A stretch of DNA of 6,592 bases from Spirochaetia bacterium (GTDB lineage Bacteria; Spirochaetota; Spirochaetia; DTKZ01). The notes below the pieces were generated by a model. It saw only the letters and a list, made by a program, of their open reading frames with translations. It had not been told where the DNA came from and made no database searches. Positions within the stretch are counted from its first letter, which is position 1. Each line of letters opens with the position of its first letter. Positions 1-5,288 of the stretch are shown one piece after another. The stretch lies in contig JAISXE010000329.1 of assembly GCA_031270615.1 (NCBI GenBank), positions 1-6,592 of the forward strand, read 5' to 3'. The translations under genes were made by a program, and so were the position numbers.

Positions 1-12
1 CCACGGCCTTTT

Positions 13-136
13 GCGAAGCCCGCGCGGATCGCGCAATTTCCGCGGGCAGTTTTTGCCGGGGCATCGCCCCGGCAAAAACCACTGAACCCCACGGACGGGT
101 TCAAGGACGGTAATTGCGCGATTTGCGGGGCTTCGC
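13..136. repeat. Imperfect inverted repeat with nested hairpins
   Basis: The left arm (13-41) and the reverse complement of the right arm (109-136) share GCGAAGCCC and, after a short divergent stretch, ATCGCGCAATT followed by one mismatch and CC. The two arms enclose two further palindromes: a perfect 14-bp stem at 49-79 and a 7-bp stem at 83-103 (TGAACCC / GGGTTCA), whose loop carries the CACGGAC motif found in other spacers of this window. The nested symmetry resembles REP/BIME-like or MITE-like intergenic elements. No transposase or target-site duplication was seen, so its mobility is unproven. Nothing in 1-305 looks like a credible gene. Confidence 0.6.
49..79. repeat. Perfect 14-bp palindromic hairpin
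   Basis: The arm GTTTTTGCCGGGGC (49-62) is exactly complementary to 66-79, with a 3-nt loop ATC. The T run is in the 5' arm and the A run in the 3' arm, the reverse of an intrinsic terminator on either strand. It therefore reads as a palindromic repeat unit rather than a terminator. The flank plus the T-rich arm (GCAATTTCCG, then GGGCA, then TTTTTGCCG) recurs at 265-290. Confidence 0.7.
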
Positions 137-183
137 CTTATGCGGCAAGGAGGGAAATCGCGGAAGGCCAATAAACCGCGACT

Positions 184-201
184 GCGATTGCAGGCAATCG
201 C
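184..201. repeat. Short perfect palindrome
   Basis: GCGATTGC (184-191) and GCAATCGC (194-201) are perfect inverted copies separated by AG. The unit is related in sequence to the GCGCAATT-type arms of the 13-136 element and is probably a piece of the same repeat family. Confidence 0.5.
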
Positions 202-275
202 GCCGCATTCAGGCAGGTTGTTGTATAGCCGGTAGAACGCTGGGGGCTATCACGCGATTTTCCCGCAATTTCCGG

Positions 276-305
276 GGGCACTTTTTGCCGTGGCAAAAAG
301 TGCCC
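276..305. repeat. Perfect 14-bp palindrome next to a promoter
   Basis: GGGCACTTTTTGCC (276-289) and GGCAAAAAGTGCCC (292-305) form a perfect inverted repeat around GT; as a hairpin it would open to 13 bp with a 4-nt loop. It is a second copy of the family seen at 33-79. It ends exactly at the base before the probable -35 box at 306, so it could affect transcription of the downstream gene by DNA structure or by protein binding. That role is inference. Confidence 0.65.
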
Positions 306-334
306 TTGTAACAACAAAAACGCTTTGGTATACT
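306..334 (+). promoter_or_regulatory. Extended -10 sigma-70-type promoter for the Uma2 gene
   Basis: TTGTAA (306-311), a 17-bp spacer and TATACT (329-334) are seen, and TGG directly before the -10 gives an extended -10 element. Spacing is optimal and the -10 matches consensus at 5 of 6 positions. Transcription would start near 341, leaving a leader of roughly 50 nt before the ATG at 390. Confidence 0.6.
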
Positions 335-389
335 TTGACACAGAAATACGGTCCTGTTTGACATCGATAAAACGGAAAAAGGATACGCC

Positions 390-953
390 ATGGCGGCAAA
401 ACAGGACGCGAGGATCCATTACACATACGCCGATTATCTCGAATTTGACGACTCCGTGCGCTGCGAGCTTATTAACGGCGATATTTACCTGCTGAGTCCT
501 CCGGTTACCAGCCACCGGAGGATACTGTCCCGCCTTTTCCTGAAACTGGGCGGTTTTCTGGGGGAAAAAACCGGCGAAATATTTACCGCGCCTTTCGCCC
601 TGCGGCTTTTCCCGAAACAGGATCTAAGCGACGACACCGTTTTGCAGCCGGATATCATCGTCGTCCTTGATTCCGCGAAAATCAAGGGGCGCAGTTGTAT
701 CGCGGCGCCGGACATGATTGTGGAGATTCTTTCTCCCCTTACGGAACATATCGACCGGACGGTAAAGTTGAAATTCTACCAGGAGGCGGGTGTCCGGGAA
801 TACTGGCTTGCCGACCCGGCGGCAAAGAGCGTGCAGGTATGCATCCTTGAAAACAACAGCTACACCGTTTCCCGGTATGGCGCGTCCGATACGGTAGCGG
901 TAAACACGCTGCCGGGCTGCGCAATAGACATGGAAAGCATTTTTGACAATTGA
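390..953 (+). CDS. Uma2-family (DUF820) restriction-endonuclease-fold protein
   Basis: This 187-aa protein matches the Uma2/DUF820 family, which adopts the PD-(D/E)XK nuclease fold. The family is abundant in cyanobacteria and some other bacteria, often in many copies, and its in vivo role is unsettled. The family landmarks are in order: CELINGDIYLLSPP near 25-38 with acidic E26, QPDIIVV with D88, IVEILSP with E112, and K126 four residues before Y130, followed by GVREYWLADP (134-143). The putative catalytic set E26/D88/E112/K126 is therefore intact. There is no signal peptide or membrane segment. The ATG at 390 is supported by AAAGGA (378-383) six bases upstream and by the usual family N-terminus. 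The length is typical. The gene has its own promoter and no partner gene in the window. The family call is firm; the biological role is unknown. Confidence 0.88.
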   Translation: MAAKQDARIHYTYADYLEFDDSVRCELINGDIYLLSPPVTSHRRILSRLFLKLGGFLGEKTGEIFTAPFALRLFPKQDLSDDTVLQPDIIVVLDSAKIKGRSCIAAPDMIVEILSPLTEHIDRTVKLKFYQEAGVREYWLADPAAKSVQVCILENNSYTVSRYGASDTVAVNTLPGCAIDMESIFDN

Positions 954-1076
954 AATATCGTGGGCGAAGCCCCGTGCTGGCAGCGCAGAACGGCCTGCCG
1001 TCCCTGTAGTCCGTGGTTAAATTCCCCCCCTCATTCATTTATATGCGCTGGCCCTGAAAAATGTTACCAAAAGTTC
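954..1076. other. Spacer with small hairpins and an inverted CCACGGAC copy
   Basis: No gene is seen here. GGGC-GAA-GCCC (962-972) and ACGG-CCTG-CCGT (990-1001) are small hairpins without T tracts, so neither is a good terminator for the Uma2 gene. GTCCGTGGTTAA (1009-1020) is the reverse complement of TTAACCACGGAC, the repeat that follows two other genes in the window. A run of seven C lies at 1024-1030. Confidence 0.45.
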
Positions 1077-1105
1077 TTGCATATTTTTATATTCTAGATT
1101 ATAGT
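1077..1105 (+). promoter_or_regulatory. Candidate sigma-70-type promoter for the MCP-PilZ unit
   Basis: TTGCAT (1077-1082), a 17-bp spacer and TATAGT (1100-1105, 5 of 6 to consensus) are seen in a locally AT-rich stretch ahead of the MCP. The -35 is weak (TTG only). No sigma-28 type flagellar promoter was recognised, although chemotaxis genes in other bacteria often use one. Confidence 0.45.
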
Positions 1106-1147
1106 TGCGACTATTCATATTTAGATGGTCCCAAATAGAGGTGGATT

Positions 1148-3205
1148 ATGAAATTGTCCCTGAAAGTTTCATTGGTTGTTGGGGCGCTTGTGCTTTTTTT
1201 CATGGTCGGCTTGGCTATTATTTCAAACCTGATTGCTTCGGGAATCATGAAGACGACGGCGGAAAAATCCCTGCAAGCCCAGTCGAAAATCGCGGCGCAG
1301 CTTATTTCCGACGGCGTCATCAAGGCGGAACTCAAGGTGCTCTACGAGCTGGCAAACCGCGCCCGGACAAAAAGCCTGAACTGGGAAATCCAGCAGGACA
1401 GCCTGCTGCCGGAAATCGACCGCCACAACTATATGGATTTCGGCATTGTCGGTTTGGACGGCAGGGCGCATTACATTAAGGACAACAGCATTTCCAACCT
1501 CGCGGACCGGGATTACATCATAAAATCCCTGGCCGGGCAATCGGTGGTTTCGGACGTGCTTATCAGCCGGGTTATCGGCAAGCCGGTGGTGATGTTCGCG
1601 GCGCCCATCCTTGTCAATGACAGGGTGGCGGGGGTCTTGATAGGCCGGAGGGACGGCGCGGTACTCTCGGATATGACCAGGCAAATCGGCATGGGGGAGA
1701 CCGGCTACGTCTATATGATCAACGCCAAAGGCACGGTCATCTGCCACCCAAACACGGATTTGGTGTATAACCAGTTTAACCCGGGAGAAAGCGTAACAGG
1801 AGATCCTTCCCTGAGGTCTCTGGCATCTTTTTTTGAGGGCGTATTGCATAACAGCAACAAAGTAGCCGAATACACCTTCGGGGGAAAATCGCTTATCAGC
1901 GCAAGCACGAAGGTCCCCGGGACGGACTGGTTCCTGATTGGAACCGTAGAAAAAGACGAGTTTTTCCGCGAGATAGACCAGATGCTGATAAAAACCCTGC
2001 TCTTCGCCGTGGCGGCGGCGGTTATCGCGGTTTTTGTTCTGATAACGGTACTGAGCTTTTCCCTGATCAGGCCGATCAAGGCAATCGTGTCCGCGGCAAT
2101 ATCCCTGGCGAATCTGGAGTTTGATATCGCTATTCCCCAAAAGCGGAAGGATGAGATAGGGGATGTCCAGCGGGCTTTCCATACCATCCGGGACGAGCTG
2201 AAAAAGACCATAACCGATATCAACAACGAGCACCAGGGGCAAAAAAACGTGAGCGGGAATCTGCATATCTCCATTCGCAATTCTTCGGACGGGCTGGGGG
2301 TCATTACCCGCAATATGGAGTCGGTGCAGAATAAAACCGATGTCCAGATGGACTCGGTGGTGCACACCGCCGAGTCGGTGGAGGGCATCATCACGCATAT
2401 CCGTTCCCTGGAAAACGCGGTGGATGTCCAGGCCCAGACCATTTCCCGCTCCTCGGAATCAATCGAGCATACGGTAAACGATATTGATTCGGTGCGGGCC
2501 ATAGTGCGTCAGGCGCACGCGTCAACCGAAAACCTCAACGCCTCTTCAGAGACGGGGCGGACCATGCTGAATAATCTTACCGAGGAGCTTACCCGGATTG
2601 CGGAGCAGTCGGCGTTTCTGGAAAAGGCCAACGCCGCTTTGCTGAAAATCGCTTCCCAGACCAATATCCTCGCCATGAACGCGGCCATAGAGGCGGCGCA
2701 CGCGGGGGAAGCGGGCAGGGGCTTCGCCGTAGTCTCCGGGGAGGTGCGCAACCTCGCGGAATTATCGAACAAGGAATCGGCGTCCATATCGAGCGAGATA
2801 AAAAACATGAGGGCCGGCATCGAAAAGATGCAGAAGGTATCCGCCGACACCGTTAAAACCCTGGGCAGCATGTTTACCGAGATAAACGATATGCGGACCG
2901 CCTTTAACACGGTGAATACCGCGGTAGATGCCCAGGCGGCCAACGGCGCCCAGGTTCTGGATGCCCTGGCCAGCCTGCGGGAAACGACGGAGCAGGTACG
3001 GACCGGGTCCGACGAGATACAAAAGGAAAGCGACTCGATCCACAATGTGATAGAAAACCTGAAAAACATATCAAAGGATGTAAGCGAGAGCATCATTGAT
3101 GTGCAGAAGGCGAGCAAGGAAATCGCCGAATCCCTTAATGTTGCCCAGAAGATCGCCGAGGGGCATTATCTTGTGCCCCCGGAAGACGTTAACGAATCAA
3201 TGTGA
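1148..3205 (+). CDS. Methyl-accepting chemotaxis protein with periplasmic Cache sensor
   Basis: This 685-aa transmembrane chemoreceptor would sense an extracellular ligand and control CheA through CheW. Order: TM1 at 7-28; periplasmic double-Cache-like domain at about 40-275, with a distal module around 95-165 and a proximal module containing GYVYMINAKGTVICHPN at 186-202; TM2 at about 284-307; HAMP at about 308-362 with RPI (308-310) and DEIGD (335-339); a long coiled-coil signalling domain peaking at the conserved hairpin around 501-535 (SQTNILAMNAAIEAAHAGEAG, then GRGFAVV). The tryptophan-containing amino-acid-binding Cache motif was not found, so the ligand is unknown. About 160 residues follow the hairpin tip, and the C-terminus (VNESM) lacks a CheR-binding NWETF-type pentapeptide. 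The ATG at 1148 has AGAGG (1137-1141) six bases upstream. The stop codon lies inside the Shine-Dalgarno region of the PilZ gene. Confidence 0.95.
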   Translation: MKLSLKVSLVVGALVLFFMVGLAIISNLIASGIMKTTAEKSLQAQSKIAAQLISDGVIKAELKVLYELANRARTKSLNWEIQQDSLLPEIDRHNYMDFGIVGLDGRAHYIKDNSISNLADRDYIIKSLAGQSVVSDVLISRVIGKPVVMFAAPILVNDRVAGVLIGRRDGAVLSDMTRQIGMGETGYVYMINAKGTVICHPNTDLVYNQFNPGESVTGDPSLRSLASFFEGVLHNSNKVAEYTFGGKSLISASTKVPGTDWFLIGTVEKDEFFREIDQMLIKTLLFAVAAAVIAVFVLITVLSFSLIRPIKAIVSAAISLANLEFDIAIPQKRKDEIGDVQRAFHTIRDELKKTITDINNEHQGQKNVSGNLHISIRNSSDGLGVITRNMESVQNKTDVQMDSVVHTAESVEGIITHIRSLENAVDVQAQTISRSSESIEHTVNDIDSVRAIVRQAHASTENLNASSETGRTMLNNLTEELTRIAEQSAFLEKANAALLKIASQTNILAMNAAIEAAHAGEAGRGFAVVSGEVRNLAELSNKESASISSEIKNMRAGIEKMQKVSADTVKTLGSMFTEINDMRTAFNTVNTAVDAQAANGAQVLDALASLRETTEQVRTGSDEIQKESDSIHNVIENLKNISKDVSESIIDVQKASKEIAESLNVAQKIAEGHYLVPPEDVNESM

Positions 3206-3208
3206 GGA
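3204..3208 (+). promoter_or_regulatory. Shine-Dalgarno overlapping the MCP stop codon
   Basis: GAGGA lies five bases before ATG 3214 and shares two bases with the MCP TGA stop (3203-3205). This favours 3214 as the PilZ start over the overlapping GTG at 3202. It also implies translational coupling, with ribosomes finishing the MCP placed directly on the next ribosome-binding site. Confidence 0.6.
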
Positions 3209-3213
3209 ATACC

Positions 3214-3603
3214 ATGCTGTTTAAAAGACTAACGAAAACCAGCCAGGTTTCTTCCGGGGAAAATTCCCGGGCCCCGCGCTATGCGTCCCTGGCGCGGATC
3301 AGTATAAACGGGTTTGAGGGGGAGGCCGTGCTGAGAAACGTCAGCATCGGCGGTTTCCGCATGGAAAGCAAAACCTACGCGGCAATAACCGGGGGAGAGC
3401 GGTATGCCATAAGGATAAAGCCCGAAACCGCTTCCAGGCTGTCGGCCTTTGAGTTGGAGGTTGAGGCGCGCTGGGTAAAAAGCACCGAGGCCAGCTTTAC
3501 TTCGGGTTTTTTGGTTACAAAACCCCCGACCGACAGGTCCCTTGAGAAATACATTGATTATATAAAAATCAAAGGCTCCTCAAGCCACCCGGACAGAAAT
3601 TAA
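3214..3603 (+). CDS. PilZ-domain protein, probable c-di-GMP receptor
   Basis: This is a small soluble protein of 129 aa from ATG 3214 (133 aa if GTG 3202 is used). PilZ domains bind cyclic di-GMP and alter motility, adhesion or enzyme activity by protein contacts. The [D/N]xSxxG motif is seen as N42-V-S44-I-G-G47 in LRNVSIGGFRME, followed by the beta-strand pattern of the fold and an ARWVK strand near 90. The arginine motif before it is less regular: arginines at 19, 22 and 28 (SRAPRYASLARI) do not give a strict RxxxR, so c-di-GMP binding is likely but not certain. The gene sits directly behind the MCP and is probably coupled to it. The last residues (SHPDRN, stop TAA) are encoded by DNA resembling the intergenic repeat near 4325, so the C-terminal tail may be repeat-derived. 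Confidence 0.82.
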   Translation: MLFKRLTKTSQVSSGENSRAPRYASLARISINGFEGEAVLRNVSIGGFRMESKTYAAITGGERYAIRIKPETASRLSAFELEVEARWVKSTEASFTSGFLVTKPPTDRSLEKYIDYIKIKGSSSHPDRN

Positions 3604-3741
3604 CCCCACGGAAAACACGGGCAAGAAACAAAGAAACCACGGACGGCACCGACAAACACGGACAAAAAACAGAAAAACACGGAGGGCGCAGAGATAGGAG
3701 AAAGGGAATAAATTTTTTTTTCTTCCTCTGTGCGCTCCGTG
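3603..3741. repeat. CACGG-type phased repeat block with inverted partner
   Basis: CACGG or CACCG units begin at 3607, 3616, 3638, 3647, 3657 and 3678, mostly separated by A-rich linkers. Spacings are 9, 22, 9, 10 and 21 bp, about one or two helical turns. The last unit, CACGGAGGGCGCAGAG (3678-3693), is mirrored by CTCTGTGCGCTCCGTG (3726-3741); the arms match at 14 of 16 positions, one of the mismatches being a G-U wobble in RNA. They enclose a loop holding nine T (3713-3721). No gene is seen here. Similar CACGGA/CACAGAG spacers occur in many bacteria, from memory, without an agreed function. Confidence 0.6.
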
Positions 3742-3750
3742 AACCCTGTG

Positions 3751-3787
3751 GCGGATTTTTCTTTTCTTCAATCCGCGCGGTTTTCCT
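3751..3787 (+). terminator. Weak candidate terminator after PilZ
   Basis: GCGGATT (3751-3757) and AATCCGC (3770-3776) form a perfect 7-bp stem with a 12-nt pyrimidine-rich loop. A short T run occurs only after a further GCGG (TTTT at 3781-3784). Stem and tract are not ideally placed, so this is a possible stop for the MCP-PilZ transcript, not a firm one. Confidence 0.25.
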
Positions 3788-3885
3788 GTCTTATGTCCGC
3801 AGGGTCAGTGGTTTCTTTTATTCTGTTGCGTAAGGCGCACTGTGCCGAAAATAAAAGAGAAAATGTTCCGGCAGGATGCCATCGC

Positions 3886-3893
3886 GAGGAGGG
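3886..3893 (+). promoter_or_regulatory. Strong Shine-Dalgarno deciding the response regulator start
   Basis: GAGGAGGG lies seven bases before ATG 3901. It fixes the start at the canonical receiver N-terminus and argues against the longer in-frame reading from GTG 3730, whose extra residues do not resemble a domain. The rest of 3742-3885 contains no gene; no convincing promoter was recognised there. Confidence 0.65.
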
Positions 3894-3900
3894 CACGGGC

Positions 3901-4308
3901 ATGAACGGACAGGAAACGAAAAAAATTGTTTTGGCGGTGGACGATATGCCCTTGAACCTTGCCGCCATCAAAACCATTCTGCACAATGATTTTGATATAC
4001 GGCTTGCGAAATCCGCCCGGACGGCCTTTGCCATACTGGACACCGTCAAGGTGGACATCATACTGGTGGATATTGAAATGCCGGAAATATCGGGTTTTGA
4101 ATTCGTTGACCGGCTGCGCGGCAACCACGAGCGTCCCGAACAAAAAAACATCCCCATTATTTTTGTCACTTCGCACGAAACCCCGGATATTGTCAGGCGG
4201 GCGGTTTCCGGCGGCGCCGGTTATGTGGTAAAGCCGGTTGGCCCGCCGCTGCTGGAAAAAGTCAATTCGGCGCTTGCGGTCACGAAAAAAACAAATCCCA
4301 GTGCATAA
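3901..4308 (+). CDS. Single-domain (CheY-like) response regulator
   Basis: This 135-aa protein is a complete receiver domain with no output domain. Acidic pocket D14-D15, phospho-acceptor D57 in ILVDIEMPEISG, switch threonine T90 and conserved K111 (VVKPV) are all present, so it should be phosphorylatable. Stand-alone receivers act by protein binding, as CheY does, or as phosphorelay intermediates. VDDMPLNLAAI and DIEMPEISGFEFVDRLR resemble receivers attached to large hybrid kinases or c-di-GMP regulators more than flagellar CheY. It lies between the MCP-PilZ pair and the FIST-kinase pair and is closed by its own terminator, so it is probably a separate transcript. The nearby kinase is a plausible but unproven partner. 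The TAA stop is the first part of a TAACCACGGAC repeat. Confidence 0.92.
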   Translation: MNGQETKKIVLAVDDMPLNLAAIKTILHNDFDIRLAKSARTAFAILDTVKVDIILVDIEMPEISGFEFVDRLRGNHERPEQKNIPIIFVTSHETPDIVRRAVSGGAGYVVKPVGPPLLEKVNSALAVTKKTNPSA

Positions 4309-4336
4309 CCACGGACGCCGCCGACCACCCGGACAG
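4306..4336. repeat. TAACCACGGAC repeat copy at the regulator stop codon
   Basis: TAACCACGGAC begins with the response regulator stop (4306-4308). CCACCCGGACAG (4325-4336) is identical to 3585-3596 at the end of the PilZ gene. Both segments belong to the same dispersed spacer family seen at 88-96, 1009-1020 (inverted) and 3603-3741. Confidence 0.55.
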
Positions 4337-4345
4337 GAAGACATG

Positions 4346-4393
4346 AAACCGCCCATGGCACCAATGCCGTCTGCGGTTTTTCTCTTTTTCTTA
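4346..4393 (+). terminator. Intrinsic terminator after the response regulator
   Basis: AAACCGC (4346-4352) pairs with GCGGTTT (4373-4379). Above a 2x2 internal mismatch, ATGGCA (4355-4360) pairs with TGCCGT (4365-4370, including one G-U) around the loop CCAA. The stem runs straight into TTTTT-CTC-TTTTT. This is the clearest Rho-independent terminator in the window and separates the regulator from the FIST-kinase unit. Confidence 0.75.
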
Positions 4394-4425
4394 ATTCGCC
4401 TTCCAGATCAAAACAAAAATGGCTA

Positions 4426-4457
4426 TTGTCAAACCGCGCGATTGGTTGTACCATAAT
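4426..4457 (+). promoter_or_regulatory. Possible promoter for the FIST-kinase unit
   Basis: TTGTCA (4426-4431, 5 of 6 to consensus) is followed after 17 bp by TACCAT (4449-4454), or after 20 bp by CATAAT (4452-4457). The stretch 4452-4491 is markedly AT-rich. The placement after a terminator and before a new gene pair suits a promoter, but the exact -10 is ambiguous. Confidence 0.35.
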
Positions 4458-4477
4458 CGATATAAAATTATTTAAAA

Positions 4478-4498
4478 ATGGATACTGAAAAATGGTAA
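4478..4498 (+). other. Possible six-codon upstream ORF overlapping the FIST start
   Basis: ATG 4478 opens a reading frame MDTEKW ending at TAA 4496-4498. It overlaps ATG 4492 in another frame and stops two bases before the in-frame ATG 4501. No clear Shine-Dalgarno precedes any of the three ATGs. Short chance ORFs are common in AT-rich leaders, so a regulatory role is speculative. Confidence 0.2.
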
Positions 4499-5277
4499 AA
4501 ATGGTGACAGCCCATACTTCCGAGCTAGACAACGCGCAGGCTGCGGCCCAGGAAATCCTGGGCCGCCTGTCCGGGGGGGGTCCCATCTTTGGAACCAGCG
4601 CCTTTGACCAGAGCCCGGGACACCACCGGACGCCGCTGGTGATCCATAAGGGGGAAGCCTATTCCGACAGGCTGGCCCTTATCCTTGTATGGGGCGCGCA
4701 GGCGGAAAACCGCTTTCATATCTCAGCCCTCCCGCCGCAGAATATCTGCAGCCAGCCAATGCCTGTTACCAGGGCTCAGGGGAACAAGCTTATCAGCATA
4801 AACAATATGAGCGCCGCCAAATTTATGGAACAAACAGGCGTCATCTGCGCGGAGAACACAGACAGCATCTACGCCTTTCCCCTTCTTATCGATAACCACG
4901 ACGGCGCGGGGCTAAAACCCTGTGCCATGTACGACATAGAGGAGGACGGCGCACTGCGCTGCGGCTGCGCCTTTAGCCCGGGCGCCACGCTCCAGCTCGC
5001 AAACCAGGTGAGGGAGAGCGTGCTGCATTCCTCGGAGCAGATAGCCGAATCGATCAAAAGAGAAAGCACCGGAAACGGCCATCTGGTTTTTTCCTGTTTT
5101 GGCAGGAGCGCGCCCCTTGTGGATTTGAAGGATGAAATGCGGCTGTTTCAGAAACACTTGCGGGAAACGCCCTACCTGTTTATCTATTCCGGGGGCGAGT
5201 TCTGCCCGGTATATGACGGGCGCGGCGGAATCCGCAACGAGTTTCATCAATTCAGCATAGTTTCCATAAGTTTTTAG
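4492..5277 (+). CDS. FIST-domain sensory protein, internally shortened
   Basis: FIST (FIST_N plus FIST_C) proteins are predicted small-ligand sensors, typically near 380-400 aa and often encoded beside signal transduction genes. This one has 261 aa. Residues 1-26 (MVKMVTAHTSELDNAQAAAQ, then EILGRL) match the usual FIST start. Residues 31-100 (PIFGTSAFDQ, then HKGEAYSDRLALIL and PVTRAQGNKLISINN) match the second half of FIST_N. Residues 103-250 match FIST_C, including LVFSCFGR (198-205), YSGGEFCPV (232-240) and NEFHQFSI (249-256). Roughly 120 residues of FIST_N seem to be missing between 26 and 31, with no frameshift or stop. The junction coincides with an 8-G tract. The gene ends 11 bp before the kinase, so the two are probably co-transcribed and FIST likely feeds the kinase. 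ATG 4492 is chosen for its match to the family N-terminus; ATG 4501 is the alternative, and neither has a clear ribosome-binding site. Confidence 0.75.
   Translation: MVKMVTAHTSELDNAQAAAQEILGRLSGGGPIFGTSAFDQSPGHHRTPLVIHKGEAYSDRLALILVWGAQAENRFHISALPPQNICSQPMPVTRAQGNKLISINNMSAAKFMEQTGVICAENTDSIYAFPLLIDNHDGAGLKPCAMYDIEEDGALRCGCAFSPGATLQLANQVRESVLHSSEQIAESIKRESTGNGHLVFSCFGRSAPLVDLKDEMRLFQKHLRETPYLFIYSGGEFCPVYDGRGGIRNEFHQFSIVSISF
4573..4580 (+). repeat. Homopolymeric tract of eight G inside the FIST gene
   Basis: The tract encodes G28-G30, between the FIST N-terminal helix and the PIFGTSAFD segment. Tracts of this length can slip during replication. A one-base change would shift the frame early in the protein, so the tract is a candidate for on/off variation or for sequencing error. 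Confidence 0.6.
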
Positions 5278-5288
5278 GATGGTTCATT

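Noticed and set aside
49..79. Hairpin read as a bidirectional terminator
   Set aside because: The T run precedes and the A run follows the GC stem on both strands, which is the wrong polarity for an intrinsic terminator.
114..311. Plus-strand 65-codon frame upstream of Uma2
   Set aside because: It consists of repeat DNA, its end overlaps the palindrome at 276-305 and the -35 box, and no domain is seen.
335..363. Two TTGACA hexamers (335-340 and 358-363) as extra promoters for Uma2
   Set aside because: Neither has a -10 at a suitable distance upstream of ATG 390, whereas the 306-334 promoter fits well.
138..515. Minus-strand open frame of 125 codons crossing the palindromes and the Uma2 start
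   Set aside because: It runs through palindromic repeats, the Uma2 promoter and the Uma2 coding region, and gives no recognisable protein.
1223..2398. Antisense open frame of 391 codons within the MCP gene
   Set aside because: It lies wholly opposite a well-supported chemoreceptor. Its product is rich in H, R, P and G with no domain, as expected from a G+C-rich gene read backwards.
3603..3690. CACGG repeats read as a CRISPR array
   Set aside because: Units are only about 5-8 bp with irregular 9-22 bp spacing; there are no long identical repeats or unique spacers and no cas genes.
3730..3900. N-terminal extension of the response regulator from GTG 3730
   Set aside because: The extra 57 residues are not domain-like, and a strong Shine-Dalgarno seven bases before ATG 3901 marks the real start.
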